This document shows positions 17,181 to 25,968 of a stretch of DNA of 64,000 nucleotides, piece after piece (the first letter of the stretch is position 1; every line of letters starts with the position of its first letter). Where the stretch lies: the NCBI GenBank assembly GCA_943370285.1, contig CALRQJ020000003.1, positions 1 through 64,000 of the forward strand, written 5' to 3'. The notes beneath the pieces were generated by a model, which saw only the letters and a list, made by a program, of their open reading frames with translations, did not search any database and had not been told where the DNA came from. A program made the translations under genes and the position numbers. The stretch is from CALRQJ02 sp943370285 (GTDB lineage Bacteria; Bacteroidota; Bacteroidia; Chitinophagales; Chitinophagaceae).

Positions 17181-20100
17181 ATGTCGCTTTTAAAAATCTG
17201 TATCATACTTTTTGCTGTAGTGCTGCTACTTGTTGAGGGAAGTAGTGCACAGGATACAAGTGCTCAAGCTAAAAGTGCACAACGACTTCAGTTGGGTACT
17301 GCTGCTACCACATTCACCGGAAAAAAATATGCTCTCATTGTTGGTGTATCTTCCTACCTCGACAAAAAGTTGAACAAACTCAACTATGCTCATACAGATG
17401 CGGAAAAATTTAAACAGTTAGTTGAAAGTGGCTATTTGGGAAAGTTTGAAGACATTAAATATTTGACGGAGTTTAATGCTACCTATGCATCGGTAATGGC
17501 TGATGCGATTGTGTCTTGGCTGAATGATTTAAAAACAACAGTTCAAAAAGGCGACGAGATTTATATCTATTATTCTGGTCATGGTATTATCACTTCCGGC
17601 GGACAAAATTTTATGTGTCATGATTCTAAAATCAGCGATCAGAACAATGCGAAGCTACACAGTAGTATTCCGTTTACGATGATAAGAACGATGGTGAGTG
17701 AATTGGTGACGGAAGCTGCCGGCGTAAAAGTTACGTATGTGTTGGATGCTTGCAGAGTGGCCGAAGCAAACGAACAACCTATTTCAGGAGATATTAAAAG
17801 CACCAATCAAATAGCCGAAAAAATTCTTGAACATGGTGAGTCAATAATGTACTCAGCAAGTAATGGTCAGTACTCTTATGAAACCAATAAATTAGAGGGT
17901 GGTAATGGTATATTTACTTTTTTCCTTCGGTTGGGATTGATGGGAGCCGCTGACAATAAGCCGGCAGACAATAGAGTTTCGATGAGTGAAATTACCCGAT
18001 TTGTTACGGATAATGTGGAAGATTACTCCTCAAAGATTTTGAAGACAACACCGAATCAAATTCCAACTTTCAAGGTTGAATTAGAAAAAGATAGACAAAG
18101 AATTATCACAGTATTGCCTAAAGATACAGTGAGTAAGTACAAAGCGATGTATAAAAAAATTGCAGCAGATTTAGACGCTGCTGCAAAAAGCAAGCAATCC
18201 ATCAATGATTATTTTGCTGCTAAAGGCATGACATTGCACACCAACTATAATGGCGTTTCAACCGATGAAACAATAACGAAAAAAGAAGCTATAGTTGATT
18301 CTATATTGAACGAACCACTATACGATAGTTTATTACATGCAGTAGCAGGTAATCATTTGATTGAGCCGGCAGGAAAATCAGCGTACGATTATTACAAACA
18401 AATGAAAACCACAGGGACAAAAGAAATGGTGGTGAAGAAAGCAAAAAGTAAATTATTTGTTTCGCTGATTTCTAAAACCCAACAATTAATAGATGATTAT
18501 TTGGTGGGCAAAGCTGAAGACAGATCTAAACATGCTTTTGATATAGCGTATAAAGAATTGAAGTTGGCCGATACTTTGATTGACAAAAAAAACCCATACA
18601 GAGAAGAGTTAATTCCGAAACTTTATTTTCTACAAGCAAGAGCATTGGCAGGTTCTACCAATCCAAGAGATTGGGATCAAGGCTTAACGATAATAGACTC
18701 TGCATTAAAAGTAGCGCCTCAAGCCGCCTACTCTTATTACACAAAAGCCATACTGTATAAAAGCAAGCATCGCTATTTTACAGCCATTAAGTTGTTTACT
18801 AAAGCAACAGAATTGGCACCGGGTTGGATATATGCCCAGTACAATTTAGCCCAAACCTATTATGATGTAGCAGAATATGCCAACAGCATTAATCTATGCC
18901 ATCAAATTATTGCCAAAGAACCCAACTATTCTGAGGCCTACGCTTTAATTGCATTGAATTACGAGAATGTAAAAATGTATGACAGCGCTATTTACTGGAA
19001 TAAAAAGGCTATTGAAATTGATGATACAAATGTTGCTGCTTACAATAATTTGAGTAGGGTATATATCAAGGGAATGGATGTTAACCAAGCAAAAACCGCA
19101 CAGTCAAACTATTACTTGAATATTGCAGTGCAACAATTTAATAATGTTGATGCAATGGCCATGTTGGGTAAAAGATTTATGGAAAGAAAGCAGTACGATT
19201 CTGCACAATTTTATTTTCAACAAGCATTAGCTATCGATTCTTTTCATCATCAAACCATTGAAGATTTTGCCAAGCTGTATAGTTTAACCGGCAATGCAGC
19301 CAAAGCCGATGCCTTGCTGTTTGATGCTGCTCATCGTATGGGTAATGATAGTCGTATTTATGCCATCATCATGGCTTTTAAACATGCACAACGTTCTTAT
19401 ACTGCTGCAGACAGTATCTTTAAAGTGGTTGTACAAATCAATCATGAAGACCCTTCAACATTTATCACTTACAGTAAATTGCTGGAAGAAAGAGGACAAT
19501 TAGAACAGAGTCGAAATGTATTGCATCAAGGGCTGAGTTATATTAACAATAGTCCATCTTTAATTTTCAATTTAGCCAACTTGTATTTCAAACACCACAG
19601 AAATACGTCGTTCACAGTAAATGGTTTGGATAGCGCATTATTCTACTTTACTCGCTCTTTAACCATTACGCCAAACTATTCCTTTACGCATTTTGGTTTG
19701 TATCAGGTTTACCTTGCAAACGGCAATGCCAACTTAGCTTTTAAAAGTTTAGACAAGGCAAGAGCTTTGAATCAGTACATACAAACAATTACCAATTACA
19801 ATCCTGATATTATGGCATTGGTAGATAAAGCCATTAAGTCAAAAGACTATAGCTTGTCTATCCGTTACGCAAGAATGGCTTTATCTTTTACTGATGATTT
19901 TAAATCGAACTGGAAAATGGCTTTGTGCTTTCATTTAGCTGGTGAGCAAGACAGCGCCTATCGCTTTATTACCAAATCAGCAGCATTAGCTAAAGTAAAA
20001 TCGCAACAAAAAGAACAATTGCAATTATTGGGTAATATTTTGTTCGATAAAGGTAACTACGCCGATGCATTAGTAATTTTTGAAAAGGCGGATGAACAAA

Positions 20101-20279
20101 ACGCTTTTCCTAATTATTTAGAACAAGCTGCATGTCATTTGCAATTAGGAAATGCGGCACAAGCTACCAAGTTATATGAAGATGGTAAAGCCAATGATGC
20201 TACGGCAAAAGATAATTACATCAACTTACAAGGCATACGTTACAGTAATACATTAATTGACGCTATTAAAAAATTATAA
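17181..20279 (+). CDS. Exported caspase-family (C14) peptidase with TPR repeats
   Basis: A 1032-residue protein with a signal peptide (hydrophobic 4-19, then SSAQ), so probably periplasmic. A caspase p20-like domain spans about 48-300: KKYALIVGVSSYLD opens it, His134 sits in YYSGHG, and Cys191 sits in VLDACR. Both dyad residues are intact. The SASNGQYSYE and GNGIFTFFL segments also fit a p10-like part. After a helical region come many TPR-like repeats to the C terminus (for example ILYKSKHRYFTAIKLFTKA). Bacterial relatives often cleave after basic residues. The YD-repeat gene starts 3 bases after its stop, so the two are surely co-transcribed from the promoter at 17121. The substrate is unknown; the partner protein is the obvious candidate. 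Confidence 0.85.
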   Translation: MSLLKICIILFAVVLLLVEGSSAQDTSAQAKSAQRLQLGTAATTFTGKKYALIVGVSSYLDKKLNKLNYAHTDAEKFKQLVESGYLGKFEDIKYLTEFNATYASVMADAIVSWLNDLKTTVQKGDEIYIYYSGHGIITSGGQNFMCHDSKISDQNNAKLHSSIPFTMIRTMVSELVTEAAGVKVTYVLDACRVAEANEQPISGDIKSTNQIAEKILEHGESIMYSASNGQYSYETNKLEGGNGIFTFFLRLGLMGAADNKPADNRVSMSEITRFVTDNVEDYSSKILKTTPNQIPTFKVELEKDRQRIITVLPKDTVSKYKAMYKKIAADLDAAAKSKQSINDYFAAKGMTLHTNYNGVSTDETITKKEAIVDSILNEPLYDSLLHAVAGNHLIEPAGKSAYDYYKQMKTTGTKEMVVKKAKSKLFVSLISKTQQLIDDYLVGKAEDRSKHAFDIAYKELKLADTLIDKKNPYREELIPKLYFLQARALAGSTNPRDWDQGLTIIDSALKVAPQAAYSYYTKAILYKSKHRYFTAIKLFTKATELAPGWIYAQYNLAQTYYDVAEYANSINLCHQIIAKEPNYSEAYALIALNYENVKMYDSAIYWNKKAIEIDDTNVAAYNNLSRVYIKGMDVNQAKTAQSNYYLNIAVQQFNNVDAMAMLGKRFMERKQYDSAQFYFQQALAIDSFHHQTIEDFAKLYSLTGNAAKADALLFDAAHRMGNDSRIYAIIMAFKHAQRSYTAADSIFKVVVQINHEDPSTFITYSKLLEERGQLEQSRNVLHQGLSYINNSPSLIFNLANLYFKHHRNTSFTVNGLDSALFYFTRSLTITPNYSFTHFGLYQVYLANGNANLAFKSLDKARALNQYIQTITNYNPDIMALVDKAIKSKDYSLSIRYARMALSFTDDFKSNWKMALCFHLAGEQDSAYRFITKSAALAKVKSQQKEQLQLLGNILFDKGNYADALVIFEKADEQNAFPNYLEQAACHLQLGNAAQATKLYEDGKANDATAKDNYINLQGIRYSNTLIDAIKKL

Positions 20280-20282
20280 TTG

Positions 20283-22025
20283 ATGGGCAAGAAATTAGGA
20301 TGGTTGGTTTTGTTATTTGTAATGACCGTATCGGCTAGTAGTCAAAAAGTACATTTAAAAACAGGAAATTTTTCTGTTAAGCATACGGATATTGATTTTC
20401 AAGTGGGCTATAAAATTAATGTGAGTAGGGTGTACAATTCTACGTCTAATTACAAAAGTATTTTTGGAGTAGGATGGGCTTACGATTATTCGAAAGTGCT
20501 TGTGGTAAATCCGGATGGCAGTTTAGTTACCAAAGAGTGTGAGTGTGAAGGCAGAACCGATAATGTGTACAGTCCTACTACTTTTGACGAAACGGCTAAG
20601 ACAGATGCGATTGAAAAAATTACAACTGCTGTGCAATCAGAAAATCCCATGTCTCCCGAAGAAGCATTTAACTACAAACGTAAATTGAGCGACGACCGTG
20701 GTTTTTTTATTGACGAATGGAAAAAGCTGCTCGATAAAAAAAAGATAGCACCTTATGTAGTAGCCGCCGGCACTAAATTCATCTCAAAAACTTGGGGCTT
20801 TGCGGTGATTACTAAAACCAATGAGGGGTACACTTTAGATGCAGGGGTTATCAATAAATTTTATAACAATGATGGTCTGCTGCTTAAGGAAACAAATCGA
20901 AATGATTTTATTGAATTAACATATAATAGCAATAAGCAACTGATTGCAGTAGAAGATCATATAAAAAATAAATTACAGTTTACTTATAATGTAGATGGTT
21001 TAGTAAGTAAGGTTACTTCATCGGGTATTCATAATGTTACTGCCGACTATACTTACAAAGGCGATTTGTTGATTGCCGTAAAAAGCACCTATCAAAATAC
21101 AAAGTATAGCTACACGTACAGTACAGATGGTGCTAATTTGTTGGTGAAAGCGAATGACCGGTTCAAAGTGATGTATACCGATGAAACAGCAAAAAAAGTT
21201 AAAACGATGTTGATAGAAGATAATGATTCTACTGCTTACGAGTATACCAAAGAGATCATTAACGAAAGAGAATATAAAGTAACAGGGAAGGCTGTTTCTT
21301 TTTATTCTAATGATGAAGATGAAGAAGACGAGGATGATGAAGACGCTGATAAGAAGACTGTTCAGCCAAAAAAGCAGATTCCTTGGAAAAAGGATAAGGT
21401 GAAAGAATGCACCTATTATATTTCTAGCATGGCAGATGGTTTTCAGTACAATTACAGAACGATAACAACAGATAAAGGTATTACTGAAGATGTCTACCAA
21501 AATGAAGAAGGTGATCCTGATATCATTGTTAAGGGCTCAGATTCTACATTTTTTAAGTACAATAAATTTGGAGAAATTATCAGAAAAGAAAGCGATAGAA
21601 AATTAGAAGAGCTAGCCTATGAGCCTACATGTGGCACTATTCTCTATTACAAAAAAGTAGATAAATATTACAACGATACCCTATGGCGAAAGTTTCAGTA
21701 TAACAATAACTGCGAATTAAAATTTGTTGAAAATAATGATGGTGACAAGGTGTCTCTTTATTATGACGCTAAAGGAAAGATTTATAAAATGACAGACGAA
21801 AAGGCAAACAAAAGTCTAACGTTTACTTATAATGCTTTGGGTAAACCAATTAATATTGATGGCCCCGAAGGTGGTATTACCGTCACCTACGATAAATTCG
21901 GGGAGATCGATAAAGTAGAATCTAAAGCGGGGCACAAAATGGCATTAGAAGTAACTCAAATGTTTCAAACATTACTTACGCTTACTAAACTGGACAATCT
22001 TAAACCTTGTAAATGCAGGTTATAA
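20283..22025 (+). CDS. Exported YD/RHS-repeat protein, partner of the caspase gene
   Basis: A 580-residue protein from the ATG at 20283 (a TTG lies one codon earlier). It has a signal peptide (WLVLLFVMTVSASS). The N terminus KTGNFSVKHTDIDFQVGY and GVGWAYDY resemble the opening module of RHS proteins. YD-type repeats follow, such as FYNNDGLLLKETNRND, YNVDGLVSKVTSSG and FTYNALGKPINIDG. Near residues 344-356 is a highly acidic stretch (DEDEEDEDDEDAD) followed by a lysine-rich stretch. Unlike polymorphic toxins it has no long RHS shell, core-ending motif or toxin tip, and ends in a cysteine-containing tail (CKCRL). It follows the caspase gene by 3 bases. It could be a substrate or scaffold; that is inference. 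Confidence 0.72.
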   Translation: MGKKLGWLVLLFVMTVSASSQKVHLKTGNFSVKHTDIDFQVGYKINVSRVYNSTSNYKSIFGVGWAYDYSKVLVVNPDGSLVTKECECEGRTDNVYSPTTFDETAKTDAIEKITTAVQSENPMSPEEAFNYKRKLSDDRGFFIDEWKKLLDKKKIAPYVVAAGTKFISKTWGFAVITKTNEGYTLDAGVINKFYNNDGLLLKETNRNDFIELTYNSNKQLIAVEDHIKNKLQFTYNVDGLVSKVTSSGIHNVTADYTYKGDLLIAVKSTYQNTKYSYTYSTDGANLLVKANDRFKVMYTDETAKKVKTMLIEDNDSTAYEYTKEIINEREYKVTGKAVSFYSNDEDEEDEDDEDADKKTVQPKKQIPWKKDKVKECTYYISSMADGFQYNYRTITTDKGITEDVYQNEEGDPDIIVKGSDSTFFKYNKFGEIIRKESDRKLEELAYEPTCGTILYYKKVDKYYNDTLWRKFQYNNNCELKFVENNDGDKVSLYYDAKGKIYKMTDEKANKSLTFTYNALGKPINIDGPEGGITVTYDKFGEIDKVESKAGHKMALEVTQMFQTLLTLTKLDNLKPCKCRL

Positions 22026-22055
22026 ATTAGTAGTCATTAAAGTGCGGTTTCCAAT

Positions 22056-22063
22056 TACTTTTG
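22056..22063 (+). promoter_or_regulatory. TAnnTTTG box 4 bases before the marR-like ATG
   Basis: TACTTTTG matches the -7 consensus, but it ends only 4 bases before the ATG. If real, transcription would begin at or close to the start codon, giving a leaderless mRNA. No -33 box is seen at the expected spacing. Confidence 0.35.
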
Positions 22064-22067
22064 TAGC

Positions 22068-22520
22068 ATGAGTATAGACAAGGATATTCAGCAGCGGCAG
22101 TTTAGGAACGAATACCAACGGGCAGCAGTTAATGTGTTGTTCAGTGCCGGATGGATTAATGAAAAGATGAAACAATTTTTTGGCGAGGTAGCTATTACTC
22201 CGCAACAATACAATATTCTAAGAATCTTAAAAGGAAGTAATACACCATTGTCTACCCAACAAATCAGAGATCGAATGTTGGATAAGATGAGTGATGCCAG
22301 TAGAATAGTTGATCGTTTGATCATTAAAGGCTTGGTGAATAAATCCATTTGCCCCACCGACAAGCGTTTGGTAGATATCATCATAAGCCCAAAGGGTCTA
22401 GAACTTCTTTCTCAACTTGATAACCGCAACAATGAATTAGATGCCATTGCTTCAAATTTAACAGAAGCAGAAGCTAAAACTTTAAACACATTGTTAGATA
22501 AAATGAGGGCTTCGCAGTAA
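22068..22520 (+). CDS. MarR-family transcriptional regulator
   Basis: A 150-residue winged-helix repressor. The core reads ITPQQYNILRIL, then PLSTQQIRDRM as a recognition-helix region, and DKMSDASRIVDRLIIKGLV with the wing SICPTDKRLVDIIISPKG, all standard MarR. Such proteins bind DNA as dimers and respond to small ligands. The target is not shown by the sequence; the next gene, a GHL10 hydrolase, lies 54 bases downstream in the same direction. The -7-like box 4 bases ahead of the ATG hints at a leaderless transcript. Confidence 0.9.
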   Translation: MSIDKDIQQRQFRNEYQRAAVNVLFSAGWINEKMKQFFGEVAITPQQYNILRILKGSNTPLSTQQIRDRMLDKMSDASRIVDRLIIKGLVNKSICPTDKRLVDIIISPKGLELLSQLDNRNNELDAIASNLTEAEAKTLNTLLDKMRASQ

Positions 22521-22574
22521 ATTGCCGCTTTTGAAATGCTCAACTAACAAAGCAACTTAAAAGGCGTTATTACC

Positions 22575-24047
22575 ATGAAGCACCTGCTAATACTTTTATC
22601 ATTTATTTGTTCTGTTGCAACAGCGCAACAAAATCCGCATTACGAGTTTAGGGCTGTGTGGGTAGCTAGTGTGAGCAATATTGATTGGCCTAGTAAAAAT
22701 AATTTGACCACAGCCCAACAACAAGAAGAATTCATTCGCTTACTCGATATGCACCAACGTCATGGCATGAATGCAGTGATTGTTCAAATTCGGCCTTCTG
22801 CCGATGCATTCTATCCATCTGCTTTAGAACCATGGAGTGAGTTTTTAACCGGTAAACAAGGTGTTCCGCCATCGCCTTATTACGATCCTTTGCAGTTCAT
22901 GCTTGATGAAACACATAAACGAGGCATGGAATTTCATGGATGGTTTAATCCCTATCGTGCTGCATTTGCCGCTAATTCTTCTATTGCTGCAAATCATGTC
23001 ACTAAAAAATATCCGCATTGGTTTGTTACTTATGCAGGAAAAAAATATTTTAATCCGGGTATGCCTGAAGTAAGGCAACATGTCAATCAAATTATTAAAG
23101 AAGTAGTGAGTAGGTATGATGTTGATGCCATTCATTTTGATGATTATTTTTATCCCTATCCTGTGGCCGGAAAAGATTTTCCCGATGCAAAAGCATTTAA
23201 GCAATATGGTGCAGGCATGACTAAAGATGAGTGGCGCAGATCGAATGTAGATTCTATCATTAGTTTATTAAGTACAACCATTAAATCTATTAACCCAAGG
23301 GTGAAATTTGGTATCAGTCCGTTTGGTGTTTGGCGCAATGCCAGCAACGATCCTATGGGCAGTGTAACCCGAGCCGGTTTGACCAATTATGATGATTTGT
23401 ATGCCGATATTTTATTGTGGTTACAAAACGGGTGGATTGATTATGTAGCACCACAACTCTATTGGGAAATTGGGCATAGGTTATGTGATTATAATGTGTT
23501 GTTAGATTGGTGGGCCAAAAATGGTTTTGCCAAACATGTATACATTGGTCATGGTATTTACCGTACTACCGATAAGCCAACCGCAAGTTGGCGAAATCCA
23601 AAAGAACTGCCGGCTCAAATTGTGAATCTTAGGGAGTATGAAACCATTCAAGGCAGTGCTTATTTTAGTAGTAAAAGTTTTAATCGTAATCCTAATGGCT
23701 GGAGCGATAGTTTACGCAACAATTACTACAAACATCCGGCAATTGTACCGCCCATGTATTGGATAGATAGTGTTCCTCCACAAAAACCAGTGGTCGGTAA
23801 AATTGCAGACAGCAGAAAGTTTGGTATCGATTATAATGGTACAGAACCCATTAAAGGATTTGTAGTATACAAGGTTGCAAAAGGAAATACAATTACATTT
23901 TCAAACGCTACTATTGTAAAAATTATTGGCGCTAACAAATTCATCGAACTTGATATCAGTACACTGGGTGTTGAAAGTGATGACCGTATTTTTGTAAGTG
24001 CTATTGATAAAAATAACAATGTGAGTGATTGGGTGGCTTTATTTTAA
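22575..24047 (+). CDS. GHL10-family glycosyl hydrolase (DigH/YngK-like), exported
   Basis: A 490-residue exported hydrolase with a signal peptide ending near VATAQ. The GHL10 (formerly DUF187) TIM-barrel is shown by FRAVWVASVSNIDWPS, VIVQIRPSADAFYPS, FHGWFNPYRA, VDAIHFDDYFYPYP and FGISPFGVWRN. E. coli DigH of this family cleaves glycan strands stripped of peptides, so a peptidoglycan role is plausible given the amidase and L,D-transpeptidases nearby. A C-terminal beta-sandwich follows the barrel after about 400. The gene overlaps the convergent NRAMP-like gene by four bases. A paralogue lies at 31755-33266. Confidence 0.88.
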   Translation: MKHLLILLSFICSVATAQQNPHYEFRAVWVASVSNIDWPSKNNLTTAQQQEEFIRLLDMHQRHGMNAVIVQIRPSADAFYPSALEPWSEFLTGKQGVPPSPYYDPLQFMLDETHKRGMEFHGWFNPYRAAFAANSSIAANHVTKKYPHWFVTYAGKKYFNPGMPEVRQHVNQIIKEVVSRYDVDAIHFDDYFYPYPVAGKDFPDAKAFKQYGAGMTKDEWRRSNVDSIISLLSTTIKSINPRVKFGISPFGVWRNASNDPMGSVTRAGLTNYDDLYADILLWLQNGWIDYVAPQLYWEIGHRLCDYNVLLDWWAKNGFAKHVYIGHGIYRTTDKPTASWRNPKELPAQIVNLREYETIQGSAYFSSKSFNRNPNGWSDSLRNNYYKHPAIVPPMYWIDSVPPQKPVVGKIADSRKFGIDYNGTEPIKGFVVYKVAKGNTITFSNATIVKIIGANKFIELDISTLGVESDDRIFVSAIDKNNNVSDWVALF

Positions 24048-25234
24048 GTAGCTAGATAATTAATCAACATCTTTGTACTCATCCATCCTAAAATAAGTAC
24101 GGCTAACCAGCCTGCAACACTTAACCATACCGGGTTTCTAAAACTGCCTATAATTTTCGTTCTCATACCAGCAACAAGTATGATGACAAGCGAAATGGGT
24201 AGTACCAATCCATTAACGGTACCTGCGGCAATCATTAATTTAGCCGGTTTGCCTATCGCAATAAAAATGAAAGTTGAAAAGACAATTAGAAAACTGACGA
24301 GCCATTTTTCATTTTTGGCTATTGCCGGATGAAATGTTTTGATGAAAGAAATAGATGTATAAGATGCTCCTAACAAAGAAGTAATGGCGGCACACCACAT
24401 CACCATACCAAAAATTCGATAGCCAACATTGCCGGCGGCGAAACTAAATGCTGTTGCAGCGGGATTGTTTTTGTCAAGTACAACACCTTGCATCACCACA
24501 CCCAAAACAGCAAGAAACAAAATAGAACGCATGATACCTGCGATAATGATACCGCTTACAGCACTTTTATTTACTTGTTGTAATTGATTTGTTCCGTGTA
24601 CACCTGCATCTAACAAACGATGTGCTCCTGCAAATGAAATATAGCCACCAACAGTTCCGCCAACAATTGTAACAATAGAGACGGCACTCATTTTATCGGG
24701 CCAAAACGATTTAGTTATCGCTTCTGCCATTGGCGGTTGAGCAACAATAGCCACATACAAAGTGAGCACAATCATTAGTGCACCTAATATTTTAGTAAAC
24801 AAGTCTAATACTTTTGTTGCATCTTTCATGCAAAAAATAACTAATGCAATTATTGCACTAATTACTGCGGAAACTGACGGCGATAATCCTGTTAATGCTT
24901 GTAACCCAACCCCACAGCCTGCCATGTTTCCAATATTAAATACCATACCGCCTAGTACAATCAAAGTTGCTAAAACATATCCTAAACCAGGTAGTAATAT
25001 ATTGGCTACATCTTGTGCTCTTTTATTGCTAACGGTTAAGATTCGCCACATATTTAATTGTACAGCAATATCAATTAATGTCGAAATCAAAATGACAAAA
25101 CCAAAGCTTGCAGCGAGTTCTTGTGTAAAAAAAGAGGTTTGTGTTAAAAAACCTGGTCCAATAGCCGAAGTAGCCATTAAGAAAGCAGCACCTATTACTG
25201 CCCCGCCGGATTTTATGGGATTAAATTGCGGCAA
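24044..25234 (-). CDS. NRAMP-like transporter of the 5-oxoprolinase operon
   Basis: A 396-residue polytopic membrane protein with about 11 hydrophobic segments. It begins with GAAFLMATSAIGPGFLTQTSFF, which resembles the first helix of the NRAMP fold although the metal-binding DPGN motif is absent. The same kind of gene (ycsG) lies with ycsF and kipIA in Bacillus subtilis. Because it shares an operon with pxp genes and lacks the metal motif, transport of 5-oxoproline or a related acid is more likely than of Mn or Fe; that is inference. Its start overlaps the end of pxpA by 14 bases, and its stop overlaps the GHL10 stop by 4. Confidence 0.8.
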   Translation of the reverse strand: MPQFNPIKSGGAVIGAAFLMATSAIGPGFLTQTSFFTQELAASFGFVILISTLIDIAVQLNMWRILTVSNKRAQDVANILLPGLGYVLATLIVLGGMVFNIGNMAGCGVGLQALTGLSPSVSAVISAIIALVIFCMKDATKVLDLFTKILGALMIVLTLYVAIVAQPPMAEAITKSFWPDKMSAVSIVTIVGGTVGGYISFAGAHRLLDAGVHGTNQLQQVNKSAVSGIIIAGIMRSILFLAVLGVVMQGVVLDKNNPAATAFSFAAGNVGYRIFGMVMWCAAITSLLGASYTSISFIKTFHPAIAKNEKWLVSFLIVFSTFIFIAIGKPAKLMIAAGTVNGLVLPISLVIILVAGMRTKIIGSFRNPVWLSVAGWLAVLILGWMSTKMLINYLAT

Positions 25235-25964
25235 TGGTAATCTGGTGTTGTGTTAATTGTTGATGAATATTTTTCGCAAAAGCTACCGCATTCTTTCCAT
25301 CACCATGAATACAAATGGTAGCTGCTTGTATCGGTATGGTTTTGCCGGATATGCTTTGTACAGTTTGTTGTTGAATCATTTGAAATACTTGTTGTACCGC
25401 TGCTGTTTCATTTTCGATGAGTGCATGAGCTTCGCTTCTTGGTGTAAGTGTTCCATCATCTTGATACGTTCTGTCTGCAAATACTTCAGCAGCAACCCGT
25501 AAGCCTTGTTTTTTTGCTTCGCTTATGAGGAGACTGCCACTTAAACCATATAATATCAATTTTGGATTCATATCCTTAACGGCCTGAACAATAATCGCAG
25601 CCATTCTAAGGTCAACAGCAGCCATATTATACAACGCACCATGTGGTTTTACATGATGAACAGTTGCACCAACCTTATCGCAATATTGATGAATGAGCAT
25701 TACTTGATTGATGATTAAGTCGTACAAATCTTCATCATTGAGTAGTTGATTTGTTCTACCAAAGTTGGCTTTATCGGCAAAGCCGGGATGAGCCCCAATG
25801 GCAACATTATGTTGCATGCATAAATCGATTGTTCGTTGTGTGGTTTCCAAATCACCGGCATGATAACCACAGGCAATGTTAGCACTGCTAATGTATGGCA
25901 TCAACTCAGCATCGTTCGGCATGCCTTCTCCCATATCACAATTCAAATCAATTGTTGTAATCAT
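25221..25964 (-). CDS. pxpA: 5-oxoprolinase subunit A
   Basis: A 247-residue LamB/YcsF-family cytoplasmic protein of normal length. The start MITTIDLNCDMGEG and ANIACGYHAGD are signature segments. GAHPGFADKANFGR and HVKPHGALYN follow. With PxpB and PxpC it forms the ATP-dependent 5-oxoprolinase that opens 5-oxoproline to glutamate. It begins 4 bases after the fused pxpBC stop and overlaps the NRAMP-like gene, so the three are one operon. No internal damage is visible. Confidence 0.95.
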   Translation of the reverse strand: MITTIDLNCDMGEGMPNDAELMPYISSANIACGYHAGDLETTQRTIDLCMQHNVAIGAHPGFADKANFGRTNQLLNDEDLYDLIINQVMLIHQYCDKVGATVHHVKPHGALYNMAAVDLRMAAIIVQAVKDMNPKLILYGLSGSLLISEAKKQGLRVAAEVFADRTYQDDGTLTPRSEAHALIENETAAVQQVFQMIQQQTVQSISGKTIPIQAATICIHGDGKNAVAFAKNIHQQLTQHQITIAAI

Positions 25965-25968
25965 CAGC

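Noticed and set aside
17181..22025. Reading the caspase/YD pair as a polymorphic-toxin (RHS) locus
   Set aside because: The YD protein lacks the long shell, the core-ending motif and a variable toxin tip, and no immunity gene follows.
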